From Candidatus Bipolaricaulota bacterium (GTDB lineage: Bacteria > Bipolaricaulota > Bipolaricaulia > RBG-16-55-9 > DRXL01), in assembly GCA_023512665.1 (NCBI GenBank), contig JAILZC010000020.1, forward strand, positions 1 through 9,315: a stretch of DNA of 9,315 bases. The letters run 5' to 3'. This document shows, piece after piece, positions 5,002 through 9,315 of the stretch. The position numbers and the translations under genes were made by a program. The notes below the pieces were generated by a model. That model made no database searches. It was not told the origin of the DNA and saw nothing but the letters and a program-made list of their open reading frames with translations. Within the stretch, counting starts at the first letter, position 1; each line of letters opens with the position of its first letter.

Positions 5002-7641
5002 GTGCCCGATTCTGAGTTTGCCAGAGCGTTGCCCAAGAACCGTGAGGCCGAGCAGGTTATTCTCGGGGCGTCCATGTTGGAGCCGGAAGCGACCATCCCC
5101 CAACTGCTTCAGTCCCTCCAGCCCGACGATTTCTATTGGAAAGCCCATCAGATCATCTATCGGGTGATTCTCGAACTCTTTGAGGGCGGAAAACCCGCCG
5201 ACCTCATCACGGTGGGCAACCGGCTGGATGAGCTGAACAAGCTCGACGATGTGGGCGGTCGGGCGTACTTGAGCGAGCTGGTCGCGAAAGTGACCACGAC
5301 GGCCAGCGTGCCCTATTATGCCGAAATTATCAAGAAGAAAGCGATCCTGCGCGCGCTCATCGAGGCAGGCCACGAGATCGCCGAGCTGGGGTTCCAAGAA
5401 GAATCTGAGCTCGAGCCCCTGCTCGATGCCGCCGAGGAGAAGGTCTTTCAAATCTCGCGCTTCCAGCTCAAGCAGAATTTCTATCTCATCCGGGACTTTC
5501 TTCATGAGCATCTGGAGCACTTAGAGAGGCTGCAACGCGATCCCTCGCAACACGCCGTGACCGGCCTGCCCACGGGCTATCGAAAGTTCGACGAGATGAC
5601 GGCGGGATTGCAGCCATCAGATCTGATCATCGTGGCGGCGCGCCCCAGCGTGGGCAAGACGTCACTGGCGCTCTCCATCGGGCGGAACATGGCGTTGCGC
5701 TTCGGCAAGTGCGTGGGATTTTTTAGCCTGGAGATGACCAAGGAGCAAGTCTTAGAGCGACTGCTCTGCGCGGAGGCGCGTATTAACTTACATCGGCTGC
5801 GCGGGGGGTATCTCCAGACGGATTCAGAGTCCTGGCGCAGGATTATCAACGCGGCGAGCAGGCTTCAGAACAGCAAGATCATCATTGACGACACGCCCAG
5901 CATCTCGGTGCTGGAGCTGAAGGCCAAGGCGCGGCGCATGAAATCTGAGCACGGGCTGGATGCGCTCTTTGTGGACTATTTACAGCTCGTTGAAGGCGGG
6001 GGACGCAGCGACGTGCGGGAGCAAGAGGTGGCCTACATTGCGCGGTCGCTCAAGGGCTTGGCGCGCGAGTTGAATATCCCTGTGATAGCGTTGTCGCAGC
6101 TTTCGCGCGCGCCGGAGCGCCCACCGCGCAAGCCGAGATTGTCAGACTTGCGCGAATGCGTGACTGGTGACACCCAAGTGATTGATGGGAAGACCGGCGA
6201 TCTGTTAGAAGTCCGAAACATCCGTCCCGGGATGACCGTGGTCGCGCTCGATCATGAGCAACGTCTGCGCCCAGCGCGTGTGCTCGACGTCATCCCCAAG
6301 GGCGTCAATCACGTATACAGGGTGCGCGTGCAGACAGGGCGCGAGATCCGTGCGACTGCGGCGCATCCGTTCTTAACCCCAGAGGGGTGGCGTCCTTTGC
6401 GGGATTTGGCTCCAGGGGATTTGATCGCAACAATGCGATCCGTCACACTTCCTGGGGAACCGCGTCCTCCGGAACTCTGCCGGTTACTTGGGTATTTGAC
6501 TGGCGATGGCACGTATCTGCGCCATCGCGAAGTTGGGTTTATCAACTCCGATCCCGCTTTGGTTCAAGACGTTATTGATATTGCGCGCAGGCACTTTGCT
6601 ATAGAGGTCTCGGCGCGGCAGCGTTTTACAAGCGAACAAGTAGCGTTCGTCAAAAAGAATTCTCGTGGGTACGGCCAGCCTTATGGGAACCCCCTGCGGA
6701 ATTGGTTGCGCGGGCTGGGGCTGGTGGGGCAACGATATGACCAAAAGAGCGTTCCTGGTTGGATTCTGACTGCTAACGCTCAAGGCATTGCTGAATACCT
6801 GGGAGGCCTCTTCGCTACTGATGGGACTATAGTGCGCAGATCGGAAGGATATTGGGATGTGAAATTGTGCACGACAAGCCTTCAGTTAGCCAAACAAACC
6901 CAGTATCTATTGGCTCGCTTGGGTATTGTGTCAGGGATAACATCAGGCTATAAGAGTGCAAAGGCTACGTGCCCTATCTATGCGGTGTATGTGTCGCGAA
7001 GTGAAGATAACTTGAGAAAATTTGCCTTGCTTATTCCCTTACGGGGGAGAAAGGCTCTTTTAGCTCAAGAGCTTCTTCTCTCCATGCCGCGCCGACAGAC
7101 AAATAGTGGCCTTGAAGCCTTACCTCCTTCTGTTTCTCTGTTGATCAATCAACGGCGTCAAGAGCAAGGCCTTTCTCACGCAGCTGTGGGATATCGCTGT
7201 GTGGGAAAGCGTATCTCTCGCTCACGCGCAGCCGCCGTTGCTGAACGATTAGGCGATTCATTGTTGCATCAATGGGCCGCAAGCGACCTTCTCTGGGAGA
7301 GAATCGTCTCGATCACGCCTGAGGGTGAGGAGCCGGTCTGGGATTTGGTCGTAGAAGATGTCCATAACTTTGTAGCCAATGGAATTGTTGTGCACAACTC
7401 TGGCGAGATCGAACAAACGGCCGATGTCGTGCTCTTCTTGTATCGCGAGGACGTCGGCAGCGAAGAGAACGCCGACGAAGACTCCCAGGGGCAGCAGACG
7501 GCGACCCTGGTCCACGAGACGGAAATTATCATTGGGAAGCAGCGCAATGGCCCCACAGGGTCTTTTAAGCTCCTCTTCCATCGCGCGTACACGAGCTTCG
7601 AGGAGCATTACGTCGGGGAGGATGGGGGGCCGACTTTCTGA
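5002..7641 (+). CDS. dnaB: Replicative DNA helicase DnaB interrupted by an intein
   Basis: The 879-residue precursor is two exteins (1-385 and 800-879) around a 414-residue intein. The spliced helicase would be 465 residues, normal for DnaB, the hexameric 5'-3' helicase at the replication fork. The N-terminal primase-interacting domain (about 9-150) begins PKNREAEQVILGASMLEPEA. The RecA-like motor has Walker A ARPSVGKT (213-220), catalytic Glu in FFSLEM (E244), Walker B ALFVDYLQL with D325, sensor ALSQLSR (364-370), and SDLRE (381-385). Extein 2 resumes SGEIEQTADVV and holds the arginine-finger region KQRNGPTG (846-853). It ends in an acidic tail with GGPTF. The GTG start at 5002 is the first plausible start before the conserved domain and lies behind an extended -10. 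Helicase function depends on intein removal, because the insertion lies in the ATPase core. Confidence 0.95.
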   Translation: MPDSEFARALPKNREAEQVILGASMLEPEATIPQLLQSLQPDDFYWKAHQIIYRVILELFEGGKPADLITVGNRLDELNKLDDVGGRAYLSELVAKVTTTASVPYYAEIIKKKAILRALIEAGHEIAELGFQEESELEPLLDAAEEKVFQISRFQLKQNFYLIRDFLHEHLEHLERLQRDPSQHAVTGLPTGYRKFDEMTAGLQPSDLIIVAARPSVGKTSLALSIGRNMALRFGKCVGFFSLEMTKEQVLERLLCAEARINLHRLRGGYLQTDSESWRRIINAASRLQNSKIIIDDTPSISVLELKAKARRMKSEHGLDALFVDYLQLVEGGGRSDVREQEVAYIARSLKGLARELNIPVIALSQLSRAPERPPRKPRLSDLRECVTGDTQVIDGKTGDLLEVRNIRPGMTVVALDHEQRLRPARVLDVIPKGVNHVYRVRVQTGREIRATAAHPFLTPEGWRPLRDLAPGDLIATMRSVTLPGEPRPPELCRLLGYLTGDGTYLRHREVGFINSDPALVQDVIDIARRHFAIEVSARQRFTSEQVAFVKKNSRGYGQPYGNPLRNWLRGLGLVGQRYDQKSVPGWILTANAQGIAEYLGGLFATDGTIVRRSEGYWDVKLCTTSLQLAKQTQYLLARLGIVSGITSGYKSAKATCPIYAVYVSRSEDNLRKFALLIPLRGRKALLAQELLLSMPRRQTNSGLEALPPSVSLLINQRRQEQGLSHAAVGYRCVGKRISRSRAAAVAERLGDSLLHQWAASDLLWERIVSITPEGEEPVWDLVVEDVHNFVANGIVVHNSGEIEQTADVVLFLYREDVGSEENADEDSQGQQTATLVHETEIIIGKQRNGPTGSFKLLFHRAYTSFEEHYVGEDGGPTF
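6157..7398 (+). mobile_element. DnaB intein with LAGLIDADG homing endonuclease
   Basis: This is an in-frame 414-codon protein intron that excises itself by protein splicing. With intein numbering, block A is Cys1-VTGDTQV and block B has T67-AAH70. The two LAGLIDADG helices are LLGYLTGDG (110-118, catalytic D117) and YLGGLFATDG (214-223, catalytic D222), with a block D-like KSVPGWIL (197-204) between them. Block F is VWDLVVEDVHNF and block G ends VVHN414, with His413 before it and Ser as the +1 nucleophile. All splicing residues and both endonuclease aspartates are present, so it should be active for splicing and possibly homing. Residues about 321-375 look like a helix-turn-helix DNA-recognition add-on (QRRQEQGLS to AVAERLGD). 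The DNA is less GC-rich than the exteins: 27 of 60 at 6901-6960 against 42 of 60 at 5641-5700, as expected of a recent arrival. Confidence 0.95.
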
Positions 7642-7647
7642 TCCCCT

Positions 7648-7676
7648 TGCCCCTTCCCCACATCATACGCTATAAT
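7648..7676 (+). promoter_or_regulatory. Promoter upstream of livG
   Basis: TTGCCC (7648-7653), a 17-nt spacer and a perfect TATAAT (7671-7676) fill most of the 64-nt gap after dnaB. The transcript would start near 7683, leaving about 23 nt with GGAGG (7697-7701) before the GTG at 7706. It likely drives livG and livF as one unit. Confidence 0.6.
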
Positions 7677-7705
7677 CTCTCAAACTCTCGTGGGCCGGAG
7701 GAACC

Positions 7706-8491
7706 GTGAGGGTCTTGCTCGAAGTGCGGAACGTAGTCAAAGATTTCGGTGGCCTGCGCGCCGTCAACAAGTGCTCGCTCTCCGTCAGGCGCGGCACGAT
7801 CACTGGGCTGATCGGGCCCAACGGCGCGGGCAAGACGACGCTGTTTAACGTCATCACAGGCTTTTATAAGCCCGACGGCGGGCAGGTCATCTTCGCGGGG
7901 GAGGATATCACCGGGCTGCCTGCGCACCGCGTCTTTCACAAAGGGCTCTGTCGGACTTTTCAGATCCCCCGTGAGTTCAAACAGATGACCGTCTTGGAGA
8001 ATTTAATGCTCGTCCCGGCGGGGCAGCGCGGGGAGAATATTTTTTACTCATGGTTTCTGCCCCATCTGGTGCGCCGCCAGGAGAGCGAGATCCGCGACAA
8101 AGCCCTGGCTGTTTTAGAATTCGTCAATCTCATTCACTTAAAAGACGAGTACGCGGGGAATCTCTCGGGGGGCCAGAAGAAGCTCTTGGAGCTGGCCCGC
8201 ACGCTGATGGCCGATCCTCAAATGGTTCTCTTAGATGAACCGGGCGCGGGCGTCAACCCGACGCTCATGAAACAGCTCGTCGCCAATATCGAAAAGCTCT
8301 GCTACGAGCGCGGCGTGACGTTCTTGCTCATCGAGCACGATATGGACTTGGTGATGAATTTGTGCAACCCCGTGATCGTGATGAGCAACGGCGAGAAATT
8401 AGCCGAGGGCACACCCCAAGAGATCCAGCGGGATGAGCGTGTGCTCGAGGCCTATCTGGGCAGCCAATATCGGGCAGTCATGTCGGAGTGA
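7706..8491 (+). CDS. livG: Branched-chain amino acid-type ABC transporter ATP-binding protein LivG
   Basis: This 261-residue ABC ATPase has Walker A GPNGAGKT (37-44), a Q-loop in RTFQIPREF (Q86), signature LSGGQ (153-157), Walker B MVLLDEP (173-179) and H-loop His211 (IEHDMDLVM). The N-terminus (LLEVRNVVKDFGGLRAVNKCSL), the GLCRTFQ string and the long insert between Q-loop and signature are typical of LivG, one of the two different ATPases of hydrophobic amino acid (HAAT family) importers. Substrates of this family range from Leu/Ile/Val to urea and short amides; the binding protein and permeases that would settle this are not in the window. The GTG start at 7706 has GGAGG 4 nt upstream. Two nucleotides separate it from livF. 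It uses TTA codons like the rest of this segment. Confidence 0.9.
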   Translation: MRVLLEVRNVVKDFGGLRAVNKCSLSVRRGTITGLIGPNGAGKTTLFNVITGFYKPDGGQVIFAGEDITGLPAHRVFHKGLCRTFQIPREFKQMTVLENLMLVPAGQRGENIFYSWFLPHLVRRQESEIRDKALAVLEFVNLIHLKDEYAGNLSGGQKKLLELARTLMADPQMVLLDEPGAGVNPTLMKQLVANIEKLCYERGVTFLLIEHDMDLVMNLCNPVIVMSNGEKLAEGTPQEIQRDERVLEAYLGSQYRAVMSE

Positions 8492-8493
8492 GC

Positions 8494-9315
8494 ATGGCAC
8501 TCTTAGAAGCGCAGGGGGTCGTCTCTGGGTATGGGGGCATGGAGATCCTGCACGGGGTCTCTCTCAAGGTCGAGCCGGGGCAGATCGTGACGATCATCGG
8601 CCCCAACGGTGCCGGCAAGAGCACTCTGTTGAAGACGATCTTCGGGCTGTTGACGCTCAAAGCAGGGAGGGTCACGTTCAACGGCACGGAGATCACGGGC
8701 TGGAGCCCGGATCGCATTGTGAGGTTGGGGATGTGCTTTGTCCCCCAGACGGAGAACGTCTTCCCGTCGCTCACCGTTCAAGAGAATTTTGAGATGGGGG
8801 CGTTCATCCGCACCGATGACTATCGCGCGCGGCTGGAGGAGGTCTTCGCGCTCTTTCCAGATTTGAAGGCGCGGCGGCACGTCAAGGTCGGGGCGCTCTC
8901 TGGGGGGCAGCGCCAGATGGTAGCGATGGGCCGGGCGTTGATGCTCGACCCCAAATTATTATTATTAGACGAACCCAGCGCCGGGCTTGCTCCCAAAATG
9001 GTCGAGCTGATCTTCGAGCGCATCAAAGAGATCAACAAGGCCGGGGTAGCAGTGGTCATGGTGGAGCAGAACGCGCGGGAGGCGTTGAAGTTTTCCGATC
9101 ATGGGTACGTGCTCGCCGGGGGGGAGAATCGTTTTGACGACACCGGGCCGGCGCTCCTGAAGAAAAGCCGCGGCCGGGTAGGTCAGTCTATTGCCTCTTA
9201 TGCTACCGCGAGGGCGCGGCGAACTCAACCAGCCACGGCGGGTTCGTTGGTTCCCGCAGCGATTGAGATGCAGGGCGCAATTGGGAAAGTCGGGGGATTT
9301 CGGCTGGTATTTCCG
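8494..9315 (+). CDS. livF: ABC transporter ATP-binding protein LivF, with a non-homologous C-terminal tail and open at the window edge
   Basis: Residues 1 to about 224 are a clear LivF, the partner ATPase of LivG. They include Walker A GPNGAGKS (36-43), the Q-loop FVPQTENVFPSLTV (Q85), signature LSGGQ (135-139), Walker B LLLLDEP (155-161) and the H-loop position as VEQNAREAL (Gln192, normal for LivF). TTA occurs four times in a row at Walker B. The ATG at 8494 has GGAG 5 nt upstream. Family members finish soon after GYVLAGG-type strings with a segment ending YLGG and a stop, at about 235-240 residues. Here similarity stops after DDTGPALLKK (codon 224, about 9165) and the frame continues without a stop through 50 unrelated residues to the edge. 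No other frame restores the expected ending, so a simple frameshift does not explain it. The usable gene is 8494 to about 9165. Confidence 0.85.
   Translation, partial: MALLEAQGVVSGYGGMEILHGVSLKVEPGQIVTIIGPNGAGKSTLLKTIFGLLTLKAGRVTFNGTEITGWSPDRIVRLGMCFVPQTENVFPSLTVQENFEMGAFIRTDDYRARLEEVFALFPDLKARRHVKVGALSGGQRQMVAMGRALMLDPKLLLLDEPSAGLAPKMVELIFERIKEINKAGVAVVMVEQNAREALKFSDHGYVLAGGENRFDDTGPALLKKSRGRVGQSIASYATARARRTQPATAGSLVPAAIEMQGAIGKVGGFRLVFP
9166..9315. other. Unrecognised tail after the LivF homology, possibly from another source
   Basis: None of the six frames here gives a protein I recognise. The plus frame continuing from livF is compositionally unlike a transporter. A minus-strand frame from the window edge to a stop at 9205-9203 (36 residues, ending LVEFAAPSR) could be the end of a gene, but it is too short to judge. 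Confidence 0.4.

Noticed and set aside
4570..5520. Minus-strand open frame of 316 codons across the HD gene and dnaB start
   Set aside because: It overlaps two recognisable plus-strand genes and has no recognisable domain.
8965..9228. Minus-strand open frame at the right end
   Set aside because: It is antisense to the LivF Walker B region and has no recognisable product.
8494..9315. A frameshift in livF as the reason for the strange tail
   Set aside because: I read the other two forward frames from 9151. One stops at once and the other continues to a stop without any YLGG-like LivF ending.

Overview
The window looks like bacterial chromosomal DNA that is probably joined from more than one source. 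I see three segments. Bases 1 to about 2680 are very GC-rich housekeeping genes with strict G/C-ending codons; an Acidobacteriota-like source is only a guess. Bases about 2680 to 9165 are somewhat less GC-biased, use the Leu codon TTA freely, and carry TATAAT-type promoters very close to start codons. Bases about 9166 to 9315 match nothing I recognise.

Segment 1: on the minus strand lie the 5' end of a UbiA-family prenyl-phosphate transferase (1-273) and an NAD-type isocitrate dehydrogenase (351-1358). Divergent from these, on the plus strand, is purH (1404 onward). purH is intact through its first domain and most of its second. At about 2680 it changes in frame into the C-terminal part of a ParA/Soj-type partition ATPase, so the 553-codon frame 1404-3065 is a chimera. 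The switch falls inside a peptide string that PurH and ParA can share (N-A-I-V-Y-A), and TTA codons begin immediately after it. This points to a microhomology join, either assembly or amplification artefact or, less likely, real recombination.

Segment 2, all plus strand: the ParA remnant overlaps (ATGA) a small ribbon-helix-helix protein, the likely DNA-binding partner of ParA. Next comes a fusion of an alkyltransferase-like (MGMT-type) domain to endonuclease V, in which the alkyl-acceptor Cys is Ser. An HD-domain phosphohydrolase and the replicative helicase DnaB follow. DnaB is interrupted by a 414-residue intein with a LAGLIDADG homing endonuclease. The last two genes, livG and livF, encode the ATPases of a branched-chain amino acid-type ABC importer. 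Promoter-like boxes precede the HD gene, dnaB and livG. livF loses family similarity about 10-15 residues before its expected end and runs off the window in unrelated sequence, which suggests a second join.

I do not see a CRISPR array, tRNA, rRNA or defence island. The most biologically interesting items are the Ser-for-Cys ATL-EndoV fusion, the ParA/RHH pair, and the DnaB intein with its insertion point between Glu385 and Ser800.
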